A stretch of DNA of 64,000 bases from Citrobacter sp. MGH106. GTDB taxonomy: Bacteria; Pseudomonadota; Gammaproteobacteria; Enterobacterales; Enterobacteriaceae. Location: NCBI RefSeq assembly GCF_001037495.1, contig NZ_KQ089822.1, positions 2,170,001 through 2,234,000 of the forward strand, in the 5' to 3' direction. Below the pieces are notes generated by a model, which was given only the letters and a program-made list of their open reading frames with translations, searched no databases and was not told where the DNA came from. Positions 8,890 through 19,274 of this stretch are shown here, piece after piece; within the stretch, counting starts at the first letter, position 1, and the number at the start of each line of letters is the position of its first letter. The position numbers and the translations under genes are program-made.

Positions 8890-11800
8890 ATGTCGCATCA
8901 GAGCAACGCTATGAAAATGAACCCCAGGGCGTGGTTTAGCCGCTCCCGAATCCTGACGAATACCTCCGGACATGTTTCGTTTCCGGCTAATGATCCTACC
9001 GCTGACAATAATAATAACCTGCGTTCAGAGCTGTTTTCGACGCCTCAGATGGAACGATACGGTCAAAAGCTTGCACGCACACATAAATTATCACCGGACA
9101 AACTGCCTTACTATTTGCTCAAACGTCTTGGTGATAATGAAGCCGTGATCACGCAAAACTGCTATGAGCTTAATGCAGGGAAAAAAAACAGCATTATGCC
9201 CGCCGGAGAGTGGTTACTGGACAACTACTATCTGATTGAGGAACAAATCCGTATCGTTCGCCAGCACTTGCCGAAAAGCTTCGGCAAAGGCCTTCCTTCT
9301 CTGACATCTCCCCATAATTGCCCGCGCATATACGATGTAGCGTCAGAGGCAATTGCGCATGGCGACGGACGCTGGGATACCGCCAGCATGACCAGCTATA
9401 TCTCAGCCTACCAACAGGTGACACCGCTAACATTAGGGGAAGTCTGGGCTTTACCGGGTATGTTGCGACTGGCCCTGATTGAAAACCTGCGTCGCGTCAG
9501 TATGGAAGTCGTTAAGGCGCAGCAAGAACGTAGCCTGGCAGATAGCTGGATAACACGGATTTTCGAGTGTGCGGAGAACGCCCCTGCAGATTTAATCCTG
9601 GTGATTGCCGATATGGCGCGCTCACGCCCACCGTTGAGTAGTGCATTTGTCGCAGAACTGGTCCGTCGTCTGCAGGGACATGGTAATGCACTGGCGTTAC
9701 CTTTGACCTGGGTTGAGCAGCGCCTGGCTGAACAGGGTGTCACTACCGATGAGCTAATTCATAGCTTCAATCAACAGCTTGCTGCCAGTCAGCTTTCTGT
9801 CAGTAACAGCATCGCCGGTTTACGATTACTGAGCGAAACTAACTGGGCAGATTTTGTCGAGACGATAAGCGTGGTTGAACAGACGTTACGTCTTGATCCT
9901 GCTGCCATTTATTCCAGAATGCACTTTGATACACGGGATCATTACCGCCATGTTATTGAAATTCTGGCGCGAGACAGTCACTTCAGTGAGTTGGAAGTGG
10001 CCAACCGAGTGCTCTTGCTTTCTCAGGAAGCGGAGCCCGAAACGCCCGGTCATCATATTGGCTATTATCTGGCAGGTGAAGGACGCCAGAAACTGGAAAT
10101 TCAACTGTCGGCTGACACACCTGGACTCATACGCCTGCGGCACAGTTTCAATAAAATCCCCCTGCTGTCCTGGCTGGGTAGCCTGAGCCTGCTGACCACG
10201 GCAACAACAGCCGCTATATTGCACGATACGGCGCTGCAGGGAATGGGATGGTTGCTAATCGCTATGGCATCGCCGTTAATTGTGGCTGTCAGCCAGTTAG
10301 TGAGCGATCTGCTGAGCGAGGCGACGACACGTTTTCGAATCCCTCGCCCGCTGCCACGGATGGATTTTTCAACCGGGATCCCCGATGATTGCGCCACAAT
10401 GGTGGTTATTCCCTGTATGCTGACCCGCCATGAAAGTATCAGCAAACTGCTCACCAGTCTTGAAGTGTGCTGGCTCGGCAATCAGGATAAAAACCTCTGC
10501 TTTGCCCTTCTTACCGATTTTGCAGACTCCACACTTGAAAATACTGAAGGTAACAGCGACCTGTTAAACCTGGCAATCGCAGAGACGCAGGAGCTAAACC
10601 AGCGCTATCCTGCCAGCCGTCCGCGCTTTTATTTGCTGCACCGAAAACCTGAATGGAATCCCACTCAAGGTGTGTGGATGGGTTATGAACGTAAGCGCGG
10701 CAAACTGGCATCACTGAACTCCTGGTTACGCCATCCCACAACACAATTTTCCAGCGTGGCAGACATGCCCGCCCATTTGTTACCACGGCACATTAAATAT
10801 GTCATTACCCTGGACAGCGATACCGTTCTGCCACGCGATACTGCACATAAGCTGATCGCGACGATGGCGCACCCGCTGAATCGACCAGAGTATGATCCGC
10901 AGCGTCAAAGAGTCGTTAAGGGATACGGAATTTTACAACCCGGACTGGCGGAAGAGATGCCACGAAATGGCCAGGGACGCTATGCCGCCATGCGCAGCAG
11001 CGTTCCGGGTAATAACCCCTATTCAATGATGTCTTCAGATATCTATCAGGATCTCTTTGGAGAAGGATCGTTCGTCGGCAAGGGCATTTATAATGTCGAT
11101 ACCTTTGTCCAGGCCACAACCAACACCTGCCCGGAAAATCTGGTCCTCAGCCATGATTTACTGGAAGGATGCTATGCCCGTTCCGGACTACTGAGTGAGG
11201 TTTTGCTCTATGAGCAGTATCCGAACAACTATCTGTCGGACGTTGCACGCCGCACCCGCTGGATCCGTGGCGACTGGCAACTGCTGAACTGGCTAAAACT
11301 TCGCGTCAGAAAGGCAGATGGAAGCCGGGGAAAAAACCCGTTATCCGCACTATCATACTGGAAACTATTCGATAATTTGCGTCGCAGCCTGGTAGCCCCC
11401 TCTATGCTGGCACTGCTGTTTTCCTCCGTGCTTTTGGTACCCAATCCGTTTTACTGGCTTGGCGTGCTGGCACTGGTATGGCTGCTGCCTGCAATGTTGA
11501 GCATCACTTACGATCTGCTGCATAAACCTCTTCGCCGTCCGTTAAGACAACATCTCTTGCTGGTCGCGGCCGGAGCACTAAAGCGCCTTTCCAGCATCGG
11601 GTTGAACTTTTTGTTATTACCGCATGAAGCCGGATATTCGCTGTACGCGATTGGCGTGACGCTCTGGCGCCTCGGTATCAGTCACCAAAATCTCAACCAG
11701 TGGACCAGCCACAGCCCGGATAATCAGCAATCCCATATCTCAGTTTTTCGTTTTTATCGGGCGATGTGGATGAATGTGGCAAGCGGTGTGACCTTTGCAG

Positions 11801-14800
11801 CTCTGACGGCACATTTTGCTCCACTGCTTCTGACCGTTGCGCTACTCGTCAGCGTAGCGTGGTGTCTGACTCCCCTGCTGTTAAGCTGGTTAAGCCGACA
11901 GCCTGTACGTAAAACATTCTCACCGAATCAGGAACAAAAACAGTTGTTACGCCAGACGAGCCGCGAAATATGGGCCTTTTTTGAAACGTTTGCTACAGAG
12001 CAGGAGAACTGGCTTCCACCTGATAATTACCAGGAAATACCGCAACCGACAATCGCGCATCGCACTTCTCCCACTAACATTGGCCTTTCTCTGCTGGCCA
12101 ACCTGACGGCCTGGGATTTTGGTTATCTGCCTGGTGGCGAAGTCTTACAACGTGTGACGCTCACTCTCGATACGCTGGATAAAATGGAGCACTTCCGCGG
12201 TCATTTGTACAACTGGTATGACACCCGAACGCTGGCGCCTCTCAGCCCACGTTATATCTCCAGCGTTGACAGCGGCAATATGGCAGGCCATTTACTGACT
12301 CTGCGCGAAGGTCTGACCACTATGCGTCATCAGCCGGTTTTAAACTGCGAGCAGATACTGGCCGGGTTGAACGACACAATGGCTATTCTGGAGATGCATT
12401 GGGGACAGAATACGCCAACCGGTATGCGACTGCTGCGCAAACATTGCCTCAGCGCGATGTCATTGCCTCCGGTACAGTTGTTCAGTGAACTTAAAAAAAT
12501 GCGCGCCCAGTGTAATCATCTGACAGCTCAGTGCCAGCAAGAGAGTCATCTTGTGGTGCGCTGGGCAGAGCATCTGGAGCATCAACTGGTTCAGGTATGT
12601 CATGAATGGTCACATTTGCTCGGCTGGTTACCGCCATCGTATGACACCACTACGCTGCCGACACTGAGCTGGATTGCCCGTGCGAAGCATACCGGGGAAG
12701 GCACGCCTCCTGCTTCGGCTATCACCCTGGCACGCATGAGACTGGACATTATCACTGAACTGGAGCAACGACTGAACGACCATGCGCAAATGGATTTCAC
12801 CTTCCTTTATAGTGAAACAACCAATCTGCTCAGCGTCGGCTACAACGGCGATACCAATACGCTGGATAAAAGTCACTATGACCTCCTGCCCTCTGAAATC
12901 CGTCTGACCAGTTTTCTCGCCATTGCGACTAACCAACTGCCGCTCAAAAGCTGGTATGCCCTGGGACGACTGTTTACTACCATCGACAATGAAACCGCAT
13001 TGATGTCATGGAGCGGCTCGATGTTTGAATATCTTATGCCGAATCTGGTTATGCCTGCCTGGCCCGGCTGTCTGCTTGATGAGATGAGCCAGTCTGCGGT
13101 TAAGCGCCAGATAGACTGGGGTAAAGAGCGCGGTGTGCCATGGGGCGTGTCAGAGTCGGGTTATCATGCTTTTGATGTTCAGCATAATTATCAGTATCAG
13201 GCGTTTGGCGTACCTGGCCTGGGTCTGAGACGCGGGCTGGCTGACGATATGGTCGTTGCCCCCTATGCCACATTACTGGCTCTGATGATTGCGCCACAGA
13301 AAGCCTGTGAGAATCTGCTCGAACTGGAAAAAAACGGTGCGCGCGGCGAATACGGTTTCTATGAAGCGCTGGACTATACGCCATCACGCCTCGCCACCGG
13401 ACAACTGTATGCCATCGTGCAGTCCTGGATGGCGCACCATCAGGGAATGGCATTCCAGGCACTGGCCCACGTGTTGCTTAATGCTCCAATGGCAGACCGG
13501 TTCATGTCGAGTACCGCTTTCCAGTCAGCAAGCCTGCTGTTACAGGAGCGCGTACCGGATGCAGTCGATCTCTATAGCCCGCGCCGTCATTTTGAATCTC
13601 ATGAAGGAAGAGTTAAACCGGTTCGCTATGAACCGCGTGTTTTCACCGACGTGGACAGTCCGGTACCCGAGGTCCAGCTGTTGTCTAACAGCCATTACCA
13701 TCTGATGTTAACCGCTGGCGGCGGAGGGTACAGTCGCTGGAACGATATTGCCCTCACCCGCTGGCGCAGCGATAGCACCCGGGATAACTGGGGGGCATTT
13801 TGCTATATCCGCGATCCGCAGACCGAAGAAGTATGGAGCAATACCTGGCAGCCAACTGTCAGTAATGGTGATAGCCGTGATGAAGTTATTTTTACCGATG
13901 CCGGCGCAGAATTCAGACGCAATTTCGGCACAGTGAGCGTCAGAACACAGGTTGTGGTCTCTCCGGAGGATGATATTGAGCTTCGCAGACTGACGCTGGT
14001 ACATCGTGGTCGCCAGCCAAGAACCTTCGAACTAACCACCTATGCCGAAGTGGTACTGGCACCTGATGCAAGCGATCTGGCGCATCCTGCATTCAGTAAT
14101 TTATTTATCCAGACCGAGCTTGATAATGACCGTGACGCCATCCTTTGTCACAGGCGTCCGCGCTCGCCGGACGAACAGAGTCCCTGCCTGTTTCACATGA
14201 TGGTCGTGCGTGGTGATAACCATAAAGGCGCTTCGTTTGAAACCGACAGAGCGAAATTTCTTGGGCGCGGCAGAAATCCGGCCAATGCGTTTGCCACTGG
14301 CTTAAATGGACCACTCAGTAATACCTCAGGGTCAGTGCTGGATCCCATTCTGGCAATACGCCATACAATTACGTTACAACCTGGACAACCAGTGACAGTT
14401 GATATCGTCTATGGCATCAGCGCAAGTCGTCAGCAAAGCCTGGCCCTGCTGGAAAAATATCGCGATCGCCCCATCGCTGATCGCGTCTTCGAAGTCGCCT
14501 GGTCTCACAGCCTGGTGGTATTACGCCAGATGAACGCCAGTGAAGATGATGCTTCGCTATTTAATCGCCTCGCCAGTGCGGTGCTTTACCCCTGCCAGGA
14601 ATTACGCGCCGACAGCCAGGTAATCAGCCGTAACCGTCGGGGTCAGTCTGGCCTGTGGGGTTGGGCGATTTCCGGCGACCTGCCGATTGTCCTGCTCAGT
14701 ATCGTCAGCGAAGAGAGTATCGACACGGTGACCACGCTTATTCAGGCGCATCGCTACTGGCGGCTGAAAGGTCTGGAAGTGGATCTGGTTATTATGAATA

Positions 14801-17499
14801 ACAGCCCAGGAGGCTACCAACAGACCCTGCAAAATAAGATCATGGATTTAATTTATGCCGGGTCAGAAGCAAATCTGGTAGATAAATCCGGCGGGATTTT
14901 TGTGCGTAATGGTGAGCATCTGAGCGCCGAGGATAAACAGCTTCTAATGAGTGTGGCCTGTTTGTACCTTGATGACCGCGCGGGTGGAATTAGTGAACAG
15001 CTCAACCAGCGGATCCATACAACCAAAATTCTGGCCAGGCCACTGATTCCCCACACTACGGTTCGGAACAATCAACACAGTGACTGGACACCGGATACCA
15101 GTCAGTTACGCCACTTCAACGGTTACGGCGGGTTTTCTCAGGACGGTCGTGAGTATCAGATTGTACTCAGGGAAAATGCGCCCCCTCCAGCCCCCTGGTC
15201 CAACGTACTGGCAAACGCCCGTTTTGGTAGCGTAATCTCGGAAGCCGGACAAGCCTACAGCTGGTATGAGAATGCGCATGAATACCGGTTAACACCGTGG
15301 GAAAACGATCAGGTCAGCGACCGCAGCGGTGAAGCATTTTATCTGCGCGATGAAGAAAGCGGTGCCTGCTGGTCACCGACCACGTTACCGCTACGCGGTC
15401 AGGGTGATTATTTGACCCGTCACGGCTTCGGCTACAGCGTATTTTCTCATCGTGAAAGTGGTATAGACAGTGAGTTGACGATACTTGTCGCTGAACTGGA
15501 GCCCGTCAAACTGGCGATCCTGACGCTCAGCAACAATTCGGGGCGCACGCGTAAACTGTCCGTTACCGGCTATGTGGAATGGGCTTTGGGGGAATCGCGA
15601 ACCCGATCGGCCCTGCATATTGTGACGCATTCTGCGAATATCCCGGATGGCTGCGGCGTGATGGCCAATAATTTTTACGGTGCCAACGGTAATGAACGTA
15701 CCGCCTTTTTCGCCGTCAGCGGCCCTCATTGTTCACTGACAGGCGATCGCCGTGAGTTTATTGGCCGCAATGGTTCCCTGCATTACCCGGCAGCCATAAA
15801 ATTACGCAGGCTCTCAGGAAAAACAGGTGCCGGGCTGGATCCATGTGGCGCGGTACAGTCTGCGACCACATTAATTGATGGTGACCAGCGAACCTTTATT
15901 TTTGTTCTTGGCGCAGAGGAAACCCAGGCTCAGGCCCAGGTGACAATCGCCCGTTATTTGGATGAAGAAGTCGCCCGCCAGGAGTTGAACAAGGTACACA
16001 GTTACTGGCACAGCGTGCTGGACAAAATCGAGGTTCACACACCTGATACCACCGTTAACTTGCTGGTAAATGGCTGGCTGCTATACCAGACAATCGCCTG
16101 TCGTCTGATGGCGCGTAGTGGTTATTATCAGTCCGGCGGCGCATTTGGTTTTCGCGACCAGTTGCAGGATACGCTGGCTCTGAGCCATGCTGAACCAGAA
16201 CGTCTGCGCGAACAAATTGTGCTTTGTGCCTCAAGGCAGTTTGCTGAGGGAGATGTGCAACACTGGTGGCATCCACCTCACGGCAATGGTGTGCGTACAC
16301 ATTGTTCGGATGACTATCTCTGGCTCCCGCTCGCTGTTTGCCACTATGTAGAAGCGACGGGAGATATGAATGTGCTGGAACTGGCAATCCCGTATCTGGA
16401 AGGCCGCCCGATCCCTCCCCGGGAAGAGTCTGTCTACGATACCCCTGTCATCAGTGACACAAAAGAAACGCTGTGGTTACACTGCGTAAAAGCCATTCAG
16501 CATGGGCTACAGTTTGGGCCGCATGGCCTGCCGCTCATCGGGGCCGGGGACTGGAATGACGGGATGAACCGGGTCGGCATTGAAGGCAAAGGTGAAAGCG
16601 TCTGGCTTGGATTCTTCCTGTACGATATTTTGCAGCGCTTCGCAGGAGTGGCGGAACAACGTCAGGATACCACTGTCGCGTCGATGTGCCGTACGCAGGC
16701 CCTGCTCCTGCAAAAAAATCTCGAGTCCTCAGCCTGGGATGGCGAATGGTACCGGCGAGGATATTTTGACGATGGGACTCCGCTGGGATCGAAAGCCTCT
16801 CAGGATTGCCGGATTGATGCGATTGCGCAAAGCTGGTCCGTATTGTCCGGGGCAGCCAGCCCGGACCATAGTGCGCGGGCCATGCTGGCACTGGATAAGC
16901 ACCTGGTCGATAACGATGCCGGGTTGATTAAACTGTTAACCCCCCCTTTCGATGGTCACGGGCCTAATCCGGGTTACATTCAGGGTTATCTGCCAGGCGT
17001 GCGAGAAAACGGTGGACAGTATACACATGGTGCCATCTGGGCAGTGATGGCATTTGCCCGAATGGGCAATACATCGCGTGCGTGGCAGTTGTGGTCAATG
17101 ATAAATCCAATAAACCACACGTTGAGTGCAAACGGAGTAGAAATCTATAAAGCCGAACCGTATGTCATGAGTGCGGATGTTTACAGCATCGCGCCCCATA
17201 CCGGGCGTGCGGGATGGAGTTGGTATACCGGTTCTGCAGGTTGGGCATACCGCCTGCTAACAGAGGAACTGCTGGGGATAAAACGTTCCGGTACGGTTTT
17301 GACCATTCATTCTCAATTGCCGGATGGTTGGCCATCTTTAAGCATGACCTACCAGCATGGCAACAGTGAGTATTACATCACCGTTTCGCGCGGTGATGGC
17401 GAATACCAGGTCATACTGGATGGCGTTCTTCTACCTGATGACAGAATCTCGCTGTGGGATGATGGACAATCTCATACTGTTGATATCCTTCAAAACTGA
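8890..17499 (+). CDS. Cyclic beta-1,2-glucan synthase, NdvB/Cgs type (GT84-GH94)
   Basis: This giant inner-membrane enzyme of about 2869 residues is expected to build cyclic beta-1,2-glucan from UDP-glucose. The glycosyltransferase core has LDSDT at residues 641-645 and a RRTRW acceptor/product motif at 787-791. Hydrophobic clusters flank it at about 425-475, 830-880 and 960-1000. The second half carries two glucan-processing beta-sandwich/phosphorylase-like repeats, with GDWND at 2553-2557 typical of GH94 phosphorylases, which set chain length. Family members run about 2800-2900 residues. The start is uncertain: TTG 8881, ATG 8890 or ATG 8911, none with a good ribosome site. Zinc-ribbon genes flank it. 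Enterobacteria normally make linear OPGs by OpgGH, so this is unusual cargo. Confidence 0.88.
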   Translation: MSHQSNAMKMNPRAWFSRSRILTNTSGHVSFPANDPTADNNNNLRSELFSTPQMERYGQKLARTHKLSPDKLPYYLLKRLGDNEAVITQNCYELNAGKKNSIMPAGEWLLDNYYLIEEQIRIVRQHLPKSFGKGLPSLTSPHNCPRIYDVASEAIAHGDGRWDTASMTSYISAYQQVTPLTLGEVWALPGMLRLALIENLRRVSMEVVKAQQERSLADSWITRIFECAENAPADLILVIADMARSRPPLSSAFVAELVRRLQGHGNALALPLTWVEQRLAEQGVTTDELIHSFNQQLAASQLSVSNSIAGLRLLSETNWADFVETISVVEQTLRLDPAAIYSRMHFDTRDHYRHVIEILARDSHFSELEVANRVLLLSQEAEPETPGHHIGYYLAGEGRQKLEIQLSADTPGLIRLRHSFNKIPLLSWLGSLSLLTTATTAAILHDTALQGMGWLLIAMASPLIVAVSQLVSDLLSEATTRFRIPRPLPRMDFSTGIPDDCATMVVIPCMLTRHESISKLLTSLEVCWLGNQDKNLCFALLTDFADSTLENTEGNSDLLNLAIAETQELNQRYPASRPRFYLLHRKPEWNPTQGVWMGYERKRGKLASLNSWLRHPTTQFSSVADMPAHLLPRHIKYVITLDSDTVLPRDTAHKLIATMAHPLNRPEYDPQRQRVVKGYGILQPGLAEEMPRNGQGRYAAMRSSVPGNNPYSMMSSDIYQDLFGEGSFVGKGIYNVDTFVQATTNTCPENLVLSHDLLEGCYARSGLLSEVLLYEQYPNNYLSDVARRTRWIRGDWQLLNWLKLRVRKADGSRGKNPLSALSYWKLFDNLRRSLVAPSMLALLFSSVLLVPNPFYWLGVLALVWLLPAMLSITYDLLHKPLRRPLRQHLLLVAAGALKRLSSIGLNFLLLPHEAGYSLYAIGVTLWRLGISHQNLNQWTSHSPDNQQSHISVFRFYRAMWMNVASGVTFAALTAHFAPLLLTVALLVSVAWCLTPLLLSWLSRQPVRKTFSPNQEQKQLLRQTSREIWAFFETFATEQENWLPPDNYQEIPQPTIAHRTSPTNIGLSLLANLTAWDFGYLPGGEVLQRVTLTLDTLDKMEHFRGHLYNWYDTRTLAPLSPRYISSVDSGNMAGHLLTLREGLTTMRHQPVLNCEQILAGLNDTMAILEMHWGQNTPTGMRLLRKHCLSAMSLPPVQLFSELKKMRAQCNHLTAQCQQESHLVVRWAEHLEHQLVQVCHEWSHLLGWLPPSYDTTTLPTLSWIARAKHTGEGTPPASAITLARMRLDIITELEQRLNDHAQMDFTFLYSETTNLLSVGYNGDTNTLDKSHYDLLPSEIRLTSFLAIATNQLPLKSWYALGRLFTTIDNETALMSWSGSMFEYLMPNLVMPAWPGCLLDEMSQSAVKRQIDWGKERGVPWGVSESGYHAFDVQHNYQYQAFGVPGLGLRRGLADDMVVAPYATLLALMIAPQKACENLLELEKNGARGEYGFYEALDYTPSRLATGQLYAIVQSWMAHHQGMAFQALAHVLLNAPMADRFMSSTAFQSASLLLQERVPDAVDLYSPRRHFESHEGRVKPVRYEPRVFTDVDSPVPEVQLLSNSHYHLMLTAGGGGYSRWNDIALTRWRSDSTRDNWGAFCYIRDPQTEEVWSNTWQPTVSNGDSRDEVIFTDAGAEFRRNFGTVSVRTQVVVSPEDDIELRRLTLVHRGRQPRTFELTTYAEVVLAPDASDLAHPAFSNLFIQTELDNDRDAILCHRRPRSPDEQSPCLFHMMVVRGDNHKGASFETDRAKFLGRGRNPANAFATGLNGPLSNTSGSVLDPILAIRHTITLQPGQPVTVDIVYGISASRQQSLALLEKYRDRPIADRVFEVAWSHSLVVLRQMNASEDDASLFNRLASAVLYPCQELRADSQVISRNRRGQSGLWGWAISGDLPIVLLSIVSEESIDTVTTLIQAHRYWRLKGLEVDLVIMNNSPGGYQQTLQNKIMDLIYAGSEANLVDKSGGIFVRNGEHLSAEDKQLLMSVACLYLDDRAGGISEQLNQRIHTTKILARPLIPHTTVRNNQHSDWTPDTSQLRHFNGYGGFSQDGREYQIVLRENAPPPAPWSNVLANARFGSVISEAGQAYSWYENAHEYRLTPWENDQVSDRSGEAFYLRDEESGACWSPTTLPLRGQGDYLTRHGFGYSVFSHRESGIDSELTILVAELEPVKLAILTLSNNSGRTRKLSVTGYVEWALGESRTRSALHIVTHSANIPDGCGVMANNFYGANGNERTAFFAVSGPHCSLTGDRREFIGRNGSLHYPAAIKLRRLSGKTGAGLDPCGAVQSATTLIDGDQRTFIFVLGAEETQAQAQVTIARYLDEEVARQELNKVHSYWHSVLDKIEVHTPDTTVNLLVNGWLLYQTIACRLMARSGYYQSGGAFGFRDQLQDTLALSHAEPERLREQIVLCASRQFAEGDVQHWWHPPHGNGVRTHCSDDYLWLPLAVCHYVEATGDMNVLELAIPYLEGRPIPPREESVYDTPVISDTKETLWLHCVKAIQHGLQFGPHGLPLIGAGDWNDGMNRVGIEGKGESVWLGFFLYDILQRFAGVAEQRQDTTVASMCRTQALLLQKNLESSAWDGEWYRRGYFDDGTPLGSKASQDCRIDAIAQSWSVLSGAASPDHSARAMLALDKHLVDNDAGLIKLLTPPFDGHGPNPGYIQGYLPGVRENGGQYTHGAIWAVMAFARMGNTSRAWQLWSMINPINHTLSANGVEIYKAEPYVMSADVYSIAPHTGRAGWSWYTGSAGWAYRLLTEELLGIKRSGTVLTIHSQLPDGWPSLSMTYQHGNSEYYITVSRGDGEYQVILDGVLLPDDRISLWDDGQSHTVDILQN

Positions 17500-17513
17500 A
17501 GCTCGTTAAATAT

Positions 17514-17540
17514 GCGCATTAACGTCTGCCGTTAATGCGC
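17514..17540. terminator. Hairpin after the glucan synthase gene
   Basis: A perfect 11-base stem (GCGCATTAACG with its complement) around a TCTGC loop, 14 bases after the stop. No T-run follows, so it may terminate weakly or stabilise the mRNA end. Confidence 0.5.
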
Positions 17541-17603
17541 TGACTATCTCTGAGAACATCAAACGCGGTCTGCATCGCGATTTATCCTCTCTTCTTTTTT
17601 TGC

Positions 17604-17622
17604 TTGCATTGCATTGCATTGC
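17604..17622. repeat. Short tandem repeat of TTGCA units
   Basis: About three and a half copies of the pentamer TTGCA in the non-coding stretch before the second zinc-ribbon gene. The array is short and lies outside any gene I can support. Confidence 0.6.
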
Positions 17623-17722
17623 CAGAAGAAACTCAAGCACTGGATTAAATATACACAACATAAATCAAATATTATTAAACAAAGGCGTATAATTAATAAT
17701 ACATTCTACAGAGCATTAATTT

Positions 17723-17899
17723 ATGTCTTACACAGATGGACTCAGACAATTCAAAGAAAGACCCGTACACGTAACCTGTCCGGTATGTGCCCACATAGCA
17801 GATCAAAAAGCCGGGAAAATGCGCAAGGATGCTGTTCTGGAGTGCCCTGCCTGCGGGCTGCTATTTCGCCCGTCAGAATGCTGGTGCATTGGTGGTTAA
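17723..17899 (+). CDS. Small zinc-ribbon protein, YnfU-like (second copy)
   Basis: A 58-residue product with CPVC and CPAC about 22 residues apart, predicting a single zinc-ribbon fold, and a C-terminal SECWC tail that adds two extra cysteines. It is related in layout, but not closely in sequence, to the 54-residue protein at 8593. The ATG at 17723 has only a weak CAGAG upstream. It is followed by a small unknown gene 36 bases downstream in the same direction. Function unknown. Confidence 0.65.
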   Translation: MSYTDGLRQFKERPVHVTCPVCAHIADQKAGKMRKDAVLECPACGLLFRPSECWCIGG

Positions 17900-17935
17900 C
17901 AGGCATTCCAATCCTGAAAGTTAAAGGTAAAGCTT

Positions 17936-18208
17936 ATGAAAACCAGAAAAGCTGTTTTTATTGAAGGTGATATCATTGCCAACCGACTGTTAGGAGAAGC
18001 CAGCCAACCCTTTTGTATCCACAGAGTTATGTTTAATAATGGGAAATATGCAATCGTGCGGGCAGCATCCGGCATATGTTTCAAAACTGGGGACATTATT
18101 CAACGAAACGAGAACGAATGGTTTTATAACCATACCAAAATTCGTCTTCTCTCCTTTGAATATCTTGAAGAAGACGAATCTGGACGGCAATTGCTTGAAT
18201 ATTATTAA
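17936..18208 (+). CDS. Hypothetical 90-residue protein
   Basis: I do not recognise this protein. It is soluble, has no signal peptide or membrane segment, and reads as a compact beta-rich domain (YAIVRAASGICF, EWFYNHTKIRLL) with an acidic C-terminus ending LLEYY. The ATG has AAAGGT upstream, with a rather long spacing of about 8. It lies 36 bases after the second zinc-ribbon gene in the same direction, so the two may be co-transcribed. The overlapping antisense frames look like shadows. Confidence 0.55.
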   Translation: MKTRKAVFIEGDIIANRLLGEASQPFCIHRVMFNNGKYAIVRAASGICFKTGDIIQRNENEWFYNHTKIRLLSFEYLEEDESGRQLLEYY

Positions 18209-18353
18209 TATATCCATTAGCACAAGAATAATTGATGCTCTACGAGAAATTTGCGGTTAATACACGTAATGATCGGCCATTATGTCGTAATCTTAAAGAG
18301 CAGCAGCCTGCTCTGGATTCAGACCGACTCCATCCCATACAGGAGAATCAAAC

Positions 18354-19112
18354 ATGGCCGACTGGAACCCCTCGCTCTATCTGCAATACGCCAGCGAACG
18401 TACAAGACCTGCGGCAGAATTACTGAGCAGAGTGGCGTTAGAAAATGCACGTACAGTCGTCGATCTGGGCTGTGGTCCGGGAAACAGCACGACGTTGCTG
18501 CATCAGCGCTGGCCATCGGCCAGAATCATCGGGGTGGATTCATCACCTAACATGCTTAATGAAGCGCGTAAAGCGCTGCCAGACTGCCACTTTGTTGAAG
18601 CCAATATCAGCAAGTTTCGGCCGGAACAGTCATTTGATCTGCTTTACGCGAATGCTTCCCTGCAGTGGGTTCCTGACCACTATGAATTGTTCCCACAACT
18701 GGTATCCCTGTTGAACTACAACGGAGTACTTGCCGTGCAAATGCCAGATAACTGGCAGGAACCGACACATGTCCTGATGCGTGAAGTGGCCTATGAGCAG
18801 GGTTATCCCGATCGGGGACGCACGCCGCTCCCCGGTGTGCATGCCTATTATGACATTTTGACTGAAGCGGGATGCGACGTGGATATCTGGCGCACAACCT
18901 ATTACCACATTATGGAGTCACATCAGTCGATTATTGATTGGGTCAGCTCGACGGGGCTACGCCCATGGTTGCAGGAGCTGAGTGAAAGTGAACAGCGTAA
19001 TTATCTGGCGCGCTACCATGAACTTCTACAGGAACAGTATCCACTTCAGGAAAACGGTAATATCCTGCTGGCATTTCCACGCCTGTTTATTGTTGCCCGA
19101 CGCGATTTTTAA
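18354..19112 (+). CDS. tam: Trans-aconitate 2-methyltransferase Tam
   Basis: A cytosolic S-adenosylmethionine-dependent methyltransferase of 252 residues that methylates trans-aconitate, relieving inhibition of the citrate cycle. The class I motif [12 protein letters not shown] is at about residues 36-47, and the SAM-binding acidic residue follows in IIGVDSS. CAGGAGAA precedes the ATG at normal spacing. Length and start match E. coli Tam. It marks the return to conserved core genome after the accessory block. Confidence 0.93.
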   Translation: MADWNPSLYLQYASERTRPAAELLSRVALENARTVVDLGCGPGNSTTLLHQRWPSARIIGVDSSPNMLNEARKALPDCHFVEANISKFRPEQSFDLLYANASLQWVPDHYELFPQLVSLLNYNGVLAVQMPDNWQEPTHVLMREVAYEQGYPDRGRTPLPGVHAYYDILTEAGCDVDIWRTTYYHIMESHQSIIDWVSSTGLRPWLQELSESEQRNYLARYHELLQEQYPLQENGNILLAFPRLFIVARRDF

Positions 19113-19274
19113 CCTCATTGAATTCGATATTGGCCTCTTTATTACAGAGGCTAATACAGAGAAGGCCAGATCTCATTATTGATTATGCGCGCCTTCGCCT
19201 TTTTAAGATCAGAATCTAGTGGTAAAGCCTTTCATCTGCTAGTGTCTGAAAACGTTTAACTGGCGAGAGTTGTC

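Noticed and set aside
18251..18714. Open frames overlapping the start of tam on both strands
   Set aside because: They are shadows of tam in other frames and lack ribosome sites or family resemblance.
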